A stretch of 64,000 nt of DNA from the NCBI RefSeq assembly GCF_015062615.1, contig NZ_SUUH01000002.1, forward strand, positions 186,001-250,000, given 5' to 3'. Positions 44,523-52,512 of the stretch are shown piece by piece; position 1 is the stretch's first letter; the number at the start of each line of letters is the position of its first letter. The notes beneath the pieces were generated by a model that made no database searches, was not told where the DNA came from, and worked only from the letters and a program-made list of their open reading frames with translations. The stretch comes from Denitrobacterium detoxificans (GTDB lineage: Bacteria > Actinomycetota > Coriobacteriia > Coriobacteriales > Eggerthellaceae). The position numbers and the translations under genes were made by a program.

Positions 44523-45479
44523 ATGGCATTGTCAGGATTCGGACGTTCGGGGCAGGGCTCGGGCATGTTTGACGGCATCAAGAACAAGCTCGGCCTGGGC
44601 GGTAATGGCGCCTACGACGATGGGTACGCCGACGAATACGATGAATATGACGAGTACGAGGAGTACGAGGACGATTACGAGGATGCCCCTGCGGGTTCCG
44701 CGTACGATTCGTATCAGCCCGTTACCACGCGTTCCGCTGGCTCGCGGCGCCGTAGCACCTACGGCAGCACTTCCACGGGCGATGTAACCGAGCGCCGTAC
44801 CACGGCCTCTCACCCCGCATTGGTAAGCATCGACGACGTGCGTGCGAACACGCCGCGTCCGCGTTCTCTTTCGCGCGATACGTCGCGTCGTTCTTCCAGC
44901 TTGGGTCGTGCAAGCGTTGGTCGTGCCAGCGACTTCACCCCTTCGGGTGCTGAAATCGACGGCATTCCCGCGCAGGAGCGCCCCGAGGAAGATCCCATTG
45001 CATCCACCACGCGCACGGCGCGTTCTGGTGGTTACAATTCGCTTTTCGATTCTTCTCCCACGCGTGCGGCCCTTCAGCCCACCAGTAAGGAGAAGAGCGC
45101 TCCCGGATCTGCCGTGGGGCAGGGCACGCATACCGCGCGTTACAACCGTCCTACCGGTTCGTACGATCCCTACAAGGCCTACGAGGGTACGGGCGTTTCC
45201 TCCCATGCTCCCTCGCGCAAGGTCATCGTCATCGCTCCGCACGAGTACGCCGAGGTAGAAAGCGTAGCGCGTAACCTGAAGGCGGGCGACGCTGTGGTGC
45301 TTAGCCTGCACGATACGCCCAACCAGCTTTCCAAGCGCATCCTCGACTTCTCGTTTGGCGTGGCTTCCGCGCTCGATGCGGGCGTCGATGCCATCGCCGA
45401 GAAGGTATTCGCCATCACGCGCGGCAACGCGCTTACGGAAGATGAGATTCGCGACCTCCGTTCGAAGGGCGTGATGTAG
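44523..45479 (+). CDS. sepF: Cell division protein SepF
   Basis: A 318-residue Z-ring membrane anchor, replacing FtsA. The C-terminal 85 residues are the SepF core (KVIVIAPHEYAEVESVARNLKAGDAVVL, then RILDFSFGVASALD). The N-terminus (GMFDGIKNKLGLGG) is the amphipathic membrane-binding helix. The linker between them is very long (about 190 residues), with an acidic Asp/Glu/Tyr run and then Ser/Arg-rich stretches; typical SepF is 150-220 residues in all. It overlaps yggT by one base. Confidence 0.93.
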   Translation: MALSGFGRSGQGSGMFDGIKNKLGLGGNGAYDDGYADEYDEYDEYEEYEDDYEDAPAGSAYDSYQPVTTRSAGSRRRSTYGSTSTGDVTERRTTASHPALVSIDDVRANTPRPRSLSRDTSRRSSSLGRASVGRASDFTPSGAEIDGIPAQERPEEDPIASTTRTARSGGYNSLFDSSPTRAALQPTSKEKSAPGSAVGQGTHTARYNRPTGSYDPYKAYEGTGVSSHAPSRKVIVIAPHEYAEVESVARNLKAGDAVVLSLHDTPNQLSKRILDFSFGVASALDAGVDAIAEKVFAITRGNALTEDEIRDLRSKGVM

Positions 45480-45736
45480 TGGTCGCCTATGTCATCTACC
45501 AGGTAGGCCAGGTCTATTCGCTTCTCATCTTGGTGTATTGCGTGCTTACGTGGTTCCCCATTAGGCGCGATGGCGTTATGGCCGACATCTTCAGGTTCTT
45601 CCAGAAGATTTGCGATCCGTATCTCAATCTCTTCCGGAAGATCATCCCGCCCATTGGCGGCGCAATCGATGTCTCGCCCATAATTGCGCTGGTTGTATTA
45701 CAATTACTCGTAGGTTTGCTGGTTCGTCTGTTCTAG
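45479..45736 (+). CDS. YggT-family membrane protein
   Basis: 85 residues with two membrane helices separated by a conserved loop (RFFQKICDPYLNLFRKIIPPIGGAIDVSPIIAL), which defines the YggT/YlmG family. It starts with GTG that shares its first base with the sepF stop (TAGTG), so it is translationally coupled. Members are linked to division or nucleoid placement, but no biochemical role is fixed. Confidence 0.88.
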   Translation: MVAYVIYQVGQVYSLLILVYCVLTWFPIRRDGVMADIFRFFQKICDPYLNLFRKIIPPIGGAIDVSPIIALVVLQLLVGLLVRLF

Positions 45737-45772
45737 GCGCTCTGAACAGCATAAGAAATGAAAGGGTTTCCC

Positions 45773-46579
45773 ATGGCACTCACTTCTGCTGACGTGAACA
45801 ATGTGAGCTTCTCCATCGACCGCAAGGGTTACAACGTCGACGAGGTCGATGTCTTCCTGGAGCGCATCGCTGCCGAACTCGACGACCAGGCCCATCGCAT
45901 CGAACAGCTTTTGGTAGAGCTCGAAGACGCCAAGCGCGCAAGCGCCAAGGCTGCCGAGCCCGTGAAGGCCGAAATCGTTGGCGGTGGCGCCACCAGCGCC
46001 GACATTGCCGAGCGCGATGCCCGCATCCGCGAGCTGGAAGCTCAGGTCGCCGACCACAAGGCCGAAGACTCCGCCATCGCCCAGGCGCTCATCATCGCTC
46101 AGCGTTCTGCCGACGAAATCCTGGCAAATGCCAATGGCGCCGCGGAAACCACCCGTCAAGACGCCCAGAACGAAGCCCAGCGCATTCTGGATAAGGCGAA
46201 CGAGGAAAAGCAGCGCGTGCTCGAGCAGATCAAGAAGCTCGAAGACGACCGCGAGGCCGCGCGCGACCGCTTCACCGATATGCTTTCCGATTTCATCGGC
46301 AGCTCTCAGGACATTCTGTCCGACCTGCAGGCTGGCAAGGCTGGCGCCGCTCGCGGTAGCCACATCATCTCTTCCAGCCGCACCCTTACGCCGCCGGTTT
46401 CCTCGGGTGCCGATGCCTACGGTTACGCTGGCGAATCTACCGCCGCTGCGTACACCACGCCTACGGTTTCCTCCGCTGCCGTGGTTACGCCCGCTACGCC
46501 CAAGGCCACGAACGTGGAAAAGGACTTCAGCGGCTTCGGTGATACCGACGACGGCTTCGAATTCGACGACGTCGACTAA
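45773..46579 (+). CDS. divIVA: DivIVA/Wag31 polar scaffold protein
   Basis: A 268-residue coiled-coil protein that marks poles and septa. The N-terminal DivIVA box ALTSADVNNVSFSIDRKGYNVDEVDVFL contains the usual curvature-sensing residues. A long coiled coil (about 30-175) and a low-complexity Ala/Ser/Thr region follow, with an acidic end (FGDTDDGFEFDDVD). ATG 45773 follows GAAAGGG by six bases; the upstream in-frame ATG lies in that site. It is the last gene of the cluster, closed by a strong terminator. Confidence 0.94.
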   Translation: MALTSADVNNVSFSIDRKGYNVDEVDVFLERIAAELDDQAHRIEQLLVELEDAKRASAKAAEPVKAEIVGGGATSADIAERDARIRELEAQVADHKAEDSAIAQALIIAQRSADEILANANGAAETTRQDAQNEAQRILDKANEEKQRVLEQIKKLEDDREAARDRFTDMLSDFIGSSQDILSDLQAGKAGAARGSHIISSSRTLTPPVSSGADAYGYAGESTAAAYTTPTVSSAAVVTPATPKATNVEKDFSGFGDTDDGFEFDDVD

Positions 46580-46601
46580 GCGCAATCCAATTGCCTAGCA
46601 T

Positions 46602-46632
46602 GCGGGGTTGGGAAACCAGCCCCGCTTTTTTT
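46602..46632 (+). terminator. Intrinsic terminator of the dcw cluster
   Basis: A 10-bp stem (GCGGGGTTGG with CCAGCCCCGC, one G-U pair) and a GAAA tetraloop are followed by seven T residues, 22 bases after divIVA. Confidence 0.93.
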
Positions 46633-46764
46633 GTGCCCACATGCGGGCGTTATGGCATGTTTGGGTGGGCAGTGCGCTTCCGTTCGCTTTTGCGCGCATG
46701 CGTAATAGCGCCTATTGGCACATGTCGTCTGCGCGGTTGTCTTTAGGGCTCGATGCGGAGCAAG

Positions 46765-47436
46765 CTAACGCTGGATGTGCTCCCAGGCGCCCAGGGGGAA
46801 GCATACGAGGAGCGAACCGCTTTCCACTAGTACGCTTGCCTTGGTGCCGGTGAACTCGTTGGAAACCCCACGTGAGATATCGTTGCGAAGCGTTTCGTGA
46901 TCGAGTGCGTAGGCAAGGCCCCGTTCGGTAACGCAGTCGGCTGGTCCGCCGCAGGCAAAGACGGAAATGCAGCGCCCGTAGCTGCCTCCGTCGAGCGGGG
47001 TAGGGTCGAATGCCTCGAAGTCGATGCGCTGCACCCCTTGCGCGGATAGCGCCGTGATGGCGAAGGCGTCGCCAATGCCAAAGGCACGTACGCCGAAGCT
47101 GGCCAGGCCAGCGAGCAGCTGCAGGTTCGCGATGGTGTGATCGAGTCGTCGCGACAGGCATCCGTAGAGCAGCAGCTCGTCGCAGCCTTCCTCGCGCGCG
47201 GCGCGGCAGGCGAGCTCCATGTCAGTTTCGTCTTTGATAGGGGGAAAGACACGCGTGCTGCCAAGCGTGGGCACGTATCCCAGCGAGTCGAAATCGCCCA
47301 GGGCGATATCGGGCTTGATGCCCGCACGTTCAAGTTGCGCATATCCGCCATCGACGGCAATCGTGCAGTGGATGTCCTGCTTGGCGTAGTGTTCGGCGTT
47401 GAAATCTACGGTACCCACCAGTGCGGCCCTGCGCAT
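46765..47436 (-). CDS. thiN: Thiamine pyrophosphokinase
   Basis: A 223-residue enzyme that converts thiamine to thiamine diphosphate. The active-site Asp motifs are present: VDGGYAQLERAGI, ALGDFDSLG, KDETDMELACRAA and the substrate-binding GCLSRRLDHTIANLQLL. The start has AAGGAGC upstream. It diverges from the RNase P RNA gene, and thiD, another thiamine-pathway gene, lies on the far side. Confidence 0.94.
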   Translation of the reverse strand: MRRAALVGTVDFNAEHYAKQDIHCTIAVDGGYAQLERAGIKPDIALGDFDSLGYVPTLGSTRVFPPIKDETDMELACRAAREEGCDELLLYGCLSRRLDHTIANLQLLAGLASFGVRAFGIGDAFAITALSAQGVQRIDFEAFDPTPLDGGSYGRCISVFACGGPADCVTERGLAYALDHETLRNDISRGVSNEFTGTKASVLVESGSLLVCFPLGAWEHIQR

Positions 47437-47479
47437 ACGTGCTCCTTGTCTGTACTTCGGGATATGGCCTTGGTATGTT

Positions 47480-47488
47480 TGCTAGAAT
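47480..47488 (+). promoter_or_regulatory. Extended -10 promoter of RNase P RNA
   Basis: TGCTAGAAT ends nine bases before the 5' end of the RNA at about 47498. No clear -35 is seen. Confidence 0.6.
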
Positions 47489-47497
47489 ACCGTACCT

Positions 47498-47836
47498 GAA
47501 GCGGGTCGGACAACTGCGGGCCTTTTAGGCATGAGGAAAGTCCGGGCTTCACAGGGCAGGATGCCAGCTAACGGCTGGGCGGGGCGACCCGATGGAAAGT
47601 GCCACAGAAAAGAAGACTCCAGCTTTCGGGCTGGAAAAGCTGAAACGGTGCGGTAAGAGCGCACCAGTGCGTCGGCAACGGCGTAGCTTGGTAAACCCCA
47701 TCCGAAGCAAGCGCAAATAGGAGTGCTATGCGGTGGCCCGCCGTGCACTCGGGTTGCGTGCTCGAGGCGCATCGCAAGGTGCGTCCTAGATAAATAGTTG
47801 TCTTAAACGACAGAACCCGGCTTATAGACCCGCTTC
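47498..47836 (+). ncRNA. rnpB: RNase P RNA, bacterial type A
   Basis: The ends pair as P1 (GAAGCGGGTC with GACCCGCTTC). The universally conserved parts are present: GAGGAAAGTCCGGGCTTCACAGGGCAGGATG in two blocks, GGAAAGTGCCACAGAAA, GGTAAGAGCGCACC and GCGTAGCTTGGTAAACCCC. Near the 3' end is AGATAAATAGTTGTC followed by ACAGAACCCGGCTTATAG. The length of about 339 nt fits type A. It is the ribozyme that matures tRNA 5' ends. Confidence 0.97.
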
Positions 47837-47984
47837 ATTCTCCTTCTTTCGCGTTTCCTGCTCTGCGTTTTTTCCAATTAACGCCGCTCTCGAATATGTG
47901 GACGTTTTGTGTTCGAAAATGGGCTACACTAGAACAAAGGAACGCGGCAATTGGCCGCATCATCGGGGGAAAGAGGGGATGCGC

Positions 47985-48782
47985 ATGATTCCGGCAGTGC
48001 TATCCATCGCAGGTTCCGATTCTAGTGGCGGCGCAGGCATCCAGGCCGATATAAAGACCATTATCGCCCATGGCCTTTACGCCGAAACGGCCATTACCGC
48101 CGTTACGGCCCAGAACACCCAGGGTGTCTTCGGCGTGGTGGAATGCGATCCGAAGTTCGTTTCGTTGCAGGTGAAAACGGTCTTCGACGACATTCGCCCC
48201 AATGCGGTGAAGGTTGGCATGGTGGGCTCGAGTGGCATCGTGAATGCCATTGCCGAATCGCTCGTGGAAGCGCAAGCTACGAACATCGTGCTCGATCCGG
48301 TGATGGTTGCCTCCAGTGGTTCGGTGCTCATGGCCGACGAAGCAGTCGATGCGCTCGTTGAGAAGCTGCTTCCCCTGGCCGACATCGTTACGCCCAACAT
48401 CCCCGAAGCGGTCGTGCTTGCCCAGCATGCCATTTCCAACGAGGAGGATATGGCTACGGCTGCTCGCAAGATTCAGGAGGCCATGGGCGGGGAAGGCAAG
48501 TGGGTGCTCATGAAGGGCGGGCATCTGGAAAACGCTGCAGACGACCTGCTGCTTACTGAGCATGGTCGTGAGGTCTGGCTGCGCCACAAGCATATCGACA
48601 CGCCGAATACGCATGGTGCAGGTTGCACGCTTTCCAGTGCCATTGCCTGCGGCCTGGCGCGCGACTTCGACATGCAGTCCGCCGTTTCGAAGGCGAAGAC
48701 CTACATCACGGGTGCACTCGAGCACGATCCGGGTTTGGGGCGGGGAAGTGGCCCCATCGACCACATGTGGGAGACGCGCTAG
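47985..48782 (+). CDS. thiD: Hydroxymethylpyrimidine (phosphate) kinase
   Basis: A 265-residue ribokinase-fold enzyme that phosphorylates HMP and HMP-P in thiamine synthesis. It shows VLSIAGSDSSGGAGIQADIKT, DPVMVASSGS and TPNIPEA. DTPNTHGAGCTLSSAIACGLA holds the anion hole and catalytic Asp. ATG 47985 is six bases after GAGGGG; ATG 47979 is too close to that site. No thiE or thiM is adjacent. No TPP riboswitch is seen in 47837-47984. Confidence 0.94.
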   Translation: MIPAVLSIAGSDSSGGAGIQADIKTIIAHGLYAETAITAVTAQNTQGVFGVVECDPKFVSLQVKTVFDDIRPNAVKVGMVGSSGIVNAIAESLVEAQATNIVLDPVMVASSGSVLMADEAVDALVEKLLPLADIVTPNIPEAVVLAQHAISNEEDMATAARKIQEAMGGEGKWVLMKGGHLENAADDLLLTEHGREVWLRHKHIDTPNTHGAGCTLSSAIACGLARDFDMQSAVSKAKTYITGALEHDPGLGRGSGPIDHMWETR

Positions 48783-48820
48783 TCTTCGTATCCTTGTGTA
48801 AACCAGCAGTTCATCGATAT

Positions 48821-48862
48821 CGCGGGGCGTTTTCGCCCCGCGTGCGCTACTATGCTGCATAG
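48821..48862. promoter_or_regulatory. Hairpin and odd palindrome between thiD and the acyl-CoA synthetase
   Basis: A perfect 9-bp stem (CGCGGGGCG, TTTT loop) at 48821-48842 has no T-run. It is followed at 48850-48862 by CTATGCTGCATAG, a 13-base palindrome just before the next gene's ribosome site. The second could be an operator; function is unknown. Confidence 0.35.
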
Positions 48863-48885
48863 CGATAAAGCGAGAGGAAGCCCAC

Positions 48886-50520
48886 ATGCCCATTACCGAC
48901 CTTCTGCGACGCAATGCAGTGCAGTACCGTGACGAGATTGCCCTCATCGAGCGCAATCCCGCCATTCAGGAACCCATTCGCGTGACTTGGCGCGATTACG
49001 ACCTCATCCAGTCCACGGAAACGCAGCCGTATCGTCGCACCATTACGTGGGGCGTGTTCGACGAGAAGGCGAATCGCTTCGCCAATCTGCTCCTTTCCCG
49101 TGGCGTGGGTAAGGGCGACAAGGTGGCCATCTTGCTCATGAACTGCCTGGAATGGCTTCCCATCTACTTCGGCGTCCTGAAATGCGGTGCTACGGTGGTT
49201 CCGCTCAACTTCCGCTACACCTCCGACGAGATTGCCTATTGCATGGACAAGGCGAACGTCGACGTGCTCGTCTTCGGGCCCGAGTTTACGGGTCGCGTGG
49301 AAGAGATCGTTCCGCGTCACGCTGCGCATCGCCTGCTGTTCTACGTGGGCGACGATTGCCCCACGTTCGCGGAAAACTACGGCGTGCTGGCCAATAACTG
49401 CCCCAGCTCCGACCCCATGATTCCCATTACGGAAGATGACGACGCGGCCATCTACTTCAGCAGTGGCACCACGGGCTTTCCGAAGGCCATCTTGCATGCG
49501 CATCGCAGCCTGTCTCAGTCTGCTGTGATGGAGCAGAAGCACCATGGCCAGACGCACGATGACACGTTCCTGCTTATTCCTCCGCTGTACCACACGGGCG
49601 CGAAGATGCACTGGTTTGGCAGTCTGGTGGCGGGAAGCCCCGCGGTCATCTTGCGCGGCATCAAGCCCCATATCATCTTCGACGCCATCAGCGAAGAGCA
49701 TTGCACGATCGTCTGGTTGCTCGTTCCCTGGGCGCAGGATATTTTGGTGGCGATAGAGTCGGGCCAGCTGAAGCTGGAGGATTTCGAGCTCGACCAGTGG
49801 CGCCTTATGCATATTGGCGCGCAGCCGGTGCCGAAGAGCCTCATCAGCCGCTGGGAGCGCATTTTCCCGCATCATCAGTATGATACGAACTACGGTCTTT
49901 CCGAATCGACGGGTCCTGGCTGCGTGCATTTGGGCGTGGAGAACATCGATCATGTGGGCGCCATTGGCGTGCCTGGCTATGGCTGGGAAGCGCGCGTGGT
50001 CGACGAGTCGGGCAACGAGGTGCCGCAGGGCCAGGTGGGCGAGCTTGCCGTGAAGGGCCCGGGCATCATGCGCTGCTATTATGGCGATCCCGAGGAAACG
50101 GCGAAGACCATCCGCGATGGATGGCTGTTCACGGGCGATATGGCGCGTCTGGACGACGATGGCTTCCTGTGGCTGGTTGACCGCAAGAAGGACGTGGTCA
50201 TCAGTGGCGGTGAGAACATCTATCCCGTTCAGATCGAGGATTTCCTTTCCGCGCATCCGGCTATCAAGGACGTGGCGGTTATTGGCCTGCCCGACGAACG
50301 CCTAGGCGAGATCACGTGCGCCGTGGTGGAGCTGAAGCCGGGCGAGCAGCTGAGCGAGGACGCGTTCAACGACTTCTGCCTATCGCTGCCGCGCTACAAG
50401 CGTCCGCGCAAGGTCATCTTCGCCGACGTGCCCCGCAATGCTACGGGCAAGATCGAAAAGCCGCGTTTGCGCCAGATGTATGGCGTGGAGAACCTTGTTG
50501 AAGAGGAGAACCAAGCCTAG
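48886..50520 (+). CDS. AMP-forming acyl-CoA synthetase/ligase
   Basis: A 544-residue member of the ANL adenylating superfamily, which activates a carboxylic acid as acyl-AMP and then acyl-CoA. The P-loop FSSGTTGFPKA, NYGLSESTGPG, WLFTGDMARLDDDGF, hinge RKKDVVISGGENIYP and the C-terminal catalytic Lys in NATGKIEKPRL are all present. The overall pattern fits medium/long-chain or aromatic acids, but the substrate is not readable from sequence. It has an AGAGG ribosome site and its own terminator. Confidence 0.88.
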   Translation: MPITDLLRRNAVQYRDEIALIERNPAIQEPIRVTWRDYDLIQSTETQPYRRTITWGVFDEKANRFANLLLSRGVGKGDKVAILLMNCLEWLPIYFGVLKCGATVVPLNFRYTSDEIAYCMDKANVDVLVFGPEFTGRVEEIVPRHAAHRLLFYVGDDCPTFAENYGVLANNCPSSDPMIPITEDDDAAIYFSSGTTGFPKAILHAHRSLSQSAVMEQKHHGQTHDDTFLLIPPLYHTGAKMHWFGSLVAGSPAVILRGIKPHIIFDAISEEHCTIVWLLVPWAQDILVAIESGQLKLEDFELDQWRLMHIGAQPVPKSLISRWERIFPHHQYDTNYGLSESTGPGCVHLGVENIDHVGAIGVPGYGWEARVVDESGNEVPQGQVGELAVKGPGIMRCYYGDPEETAKTIRDGWLFTGDMARLDDDGFLWLVDRKKDVVISGGENIYPVQIEDFLSAHPAIKDVAVIGLPDERLGEITCAVVELKPGEQLSEDAFNDFCLSLPRYKRPRKVIFADVPRNATGKIEKPRLRQMYGVENLVEEENQA

Positions 50521-50562
50521 CGCGCACATCTGGCGGCGCATTAGGCGCTCCAAGCTCTAGTC

Positions 50563-50578
50563 GTTGGCCTTAGCCAAC
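50563..50578. repeat. Short perfect hairpin GTTGGC-CTTA-GCCAAC
   Basis: A 6-bp inverted repeat with a 4-base loop between convergent genes. No T-run follows. The intergenic stretch 50521-50693 otherwise holds only the palindrome at 50642-50670. Confidence 0.4.
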
Positions 50579-50641
50579 TCCTTCGCTTGTCGGGCCTACT
50601 GCGCTCGCCAGCTGCACGCTTTTCGATCCCGCTCGCTTTCG

Positions 50642-50674
50642 GGTGACAGGGGGACGTACCTGCTGTCACCTTTT
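50642..50674 (+). terminator. Palindrome GGTGACAG...CTGTCACC, terminator or REP-like element
   Basis: An 8-bp stem with a 13-base loop containing GGGGACGTACC is followed by TTTTA. It can act as the terminator of the acyl-CoA synthetase gene. Its wording (GGTGACAGGGGGACG...GTCACC) resembles dispersed palindromes I have seen in other anaerobe genomes; that resemblance is from memory and untested. Confidence 0.55.
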
Positions 50675-50693
50675 AGCGGGTTTGCGGGTTTTG

Positions 50694-52325
50694 TTAATTT
50701 GCCTGGAACACTTCTTTCCCGCCCAGGTAGGTTAGTTGAACTTGGGCGGAAAGGATATCGACGGGATTGCATGACACCAGGTTCGTGTCCCAGATGACGA
50801 AGTCGGCAAGCTTGCCAGGTTCGATGGTTCCCAGTTCGCTTTCGCGGCTGCAGGCGCGTGCGCTGCCAAGCGTGTAGGCGCGCAGGGCTTCTGCTTGCGT
50901 AATGCGCTCGGTGGGCAGCCAGCCTTCTTCGGGTTGCTGCGCGGGCAAGAACTGGCGCGTTACGGCGGTGAACAGGCCAGGGCGCGGATCGATGTCCACG
51001 ACGGGGCTGTCGGTGCCAAAGGCGAGCGTTGCGCCCGTGTCGAGCAGCGTGCGGAAGGGCCACATGTACGGCACGCGTTTGGGACCCAAGTCGGCTTCGG
51101 GGGCGCCGGGGTCGAGCGTGATGTGCATGGGCTGCACGGCGGCTACGACATCGAGCTGCGCTAGCCGTGCGATATCGGCGGGCTGGAAGTTTTCCAGGTG
51201 CTCGATGCAGTGGTGCTTTCCCTGGGGAAGTGGCCCTGCTGCCTCGCGTGCATCTTCGAAGATGTCGAGGATGACGTGAATCGCTTCGTCTCCAATTGCA
51301 TGCACGCGAACAGGCTGGCCCATACGCTGGGCTTTCATTACCAGTTCGCGCATCTTGTTGGGGTCGATGGTGGGTCGGCCGCAGTCGTGCTCGCTGAGCG
51401 CGTTCGTGTAGGGCTCCTTCACCCAGGCGGTATGCTGGCTCGAAACGCCGTCGAAGAACTGCTTGAACCCGCAGGCGCGCATCTTGCCTTCCGTATAGGA
51501 TTCCTGCATGCGCGTAAGGCGGCTCGTGTCTTCCAGGAGCGTGGGGAACATGTGCACACGGATGTTCAGATCGTTGCGTCGTTCGAGCTCTGCAAAGATG
51601 TCGTCGCGTACGAAGTCGAGGCCGGGCAGTGCCATGAGCGACATATCGCAGATGCTTGTGATGCCATGCGCCACGCAGCGATTGATGAGCGCGCGGTATG
51701 CGCTTGCCAGTTCGTCGGGCGTGAATGATTCCACGATGCGGGGCATGAGCGCCATGGCGGCTGCTTCGTGGACAAGGCCCGTGAGCTCGCCATTTTCGTC
51801 GCGTTCGTAGCTGCCGCCTTCGGGGTCGGGCGAGTCGTTACGGATGTCCAGCTGCTGCAAGGCGTAGCTGTTCAGCCAGAGCGTGTGGGCATCGCCCGAG
51901 TACATGGCAACGGGCTGGTTAGGGTAGACGGCGTCGAGCGAGTGCTTGGTAGGAAGCGTCGAGGGGTTCCAGTGGGCGTTGCGCCAGCCTTGGCAGAGTA
52001 GCCAGCTGCCCTCGGGACGTCGTGCGGCCAGGGGCGCAAGCGCGGCGACGCAATCCTGCTCGCTTGTTCCGCAGTAGCGCATGGCCAGGGGCGATGCGTA
52101 GAGCGCGGAATGGAAGAAGTGCAGGTGCGAATCGTGTAGCCCAGGGCAGACGAATGCTTCGCCTGCGTCGATGATGCGCGTGGAGCATTGCGCGTAGGTC
52201 ATCATGTCCGCTTCGCTGCCCACGGCCATGATATGTTCGCCCTGAATGGCGAAGGCTCCGGGTTGGGTCGTGTCGTCCAGGCCCGTGAACAGGTTTTTCG
52301 AGATAACGATAGCGTCAGCGAACAT
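50694..52325 (-). CDS. YtcJ-like metal-dependent amidohydrolase
   Basis: A 543-residue protein of the amidohydrolase-3 family. The metal ligands are visible: His-x-His in CPGLHDSHLHFFH, and later His residues in VHAIGDEAI and CIEHLENFQP. An Asp lies in AFGTDSPVVDIDP. These enzymes hydrolyse amide or imide bonds, often of N-acyl compounds; the substrate here is unknown. It is cytoplasmic, with no signal peptide. AAAGGG upstream supports the ATG. It stands alone and diverges from the restriction enzyme gene. Confidence 0.85.
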   Translation of the reverse strand: MFADAIVISKNLFTGLDDTTQPGAFAIQGEHIMAVGSEADMMTYAQCSTRIIDAGEAFVCPGLHDSHLHFFHSALYASPLAMRYCGTSEQDCVAALAPLAARRPEGSWLLCQGWRNAHWNPSTLPTKHSLDAVYPNQPVAMYSGDAHTLWLNSYALQQLDIRNDSPDPEGGSYERDENGELTGLVHEAAAMALMPRIVESFTPDELASAYRALINRCVAHGITSICDMSLMALPGLDFVRDDIFAELERRNDLNIRVHMFPTLLEDTSRLTRMQESYTEGKMRACGFKQFFDGVSSQHTAWVKEPYTNALSEHDCGRPTIDPNKMRELVMKAQRMGQPVRVHAIGDEAIHVILDIFEDAREAAGPLPQGKHHCIEHLENFQPADIARLAQLDVVAAVQPMHITLDPGAPEADLGPKRVPYMWPFRTLLDTGATLAFGTDSPVVDIDPRPGLFTAVTRQFLPAQQPEEGWLPTERITQAEALRAYTLGSARACSRESELGTIEPGKLADFVIWDTNLVSCNPVDILSAQVQLTYLGGKEVFQAN

Positions 52326-52400
52326 GTATTGCCCTTTCTACTCTCACGGGGTGAGTGTAGCACTCGTAGGGTCTTCGCGCTCACCTTCCTCCTGGCGAGT

Positions 52401-52485
52401 GGGATTCCCGGATTTCCGAGAGGGGCGTGCCTTTACTGGGCGAATTAACGTTGCCCCAGCTGGGCTTCGGTGGGAAAATATCCCA
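52401..52485. repeat. Possible partial copy of the palindromic intergenic element, upstream of the restriction enzyme
   Basis: This stretch between divergent genes holds a degenerate GGGATTCCCGGATTTCC, then AACGTTGCCCCAG (52447-52459), which is close to GACGTTTCCCCAG at 55662. The palindrome CCCAGCTGGG (52455-52464) and the dyad TGGGA-AAATA-TCCCA (52471-52485) follow. It may be an operator region of the restriction gene or a decayed copy of the elements downstream of it. Confidence 0.35.
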
Positions 52486-52512
52486 GCACACTAGATTCAA
52501 CGGAGGAACCGT

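Noticed and set aside
47837..47984. TPP riboswitch before thiD
   Set aside because: The CTGAGA and ACCTGATCTGG-type cores are absent.
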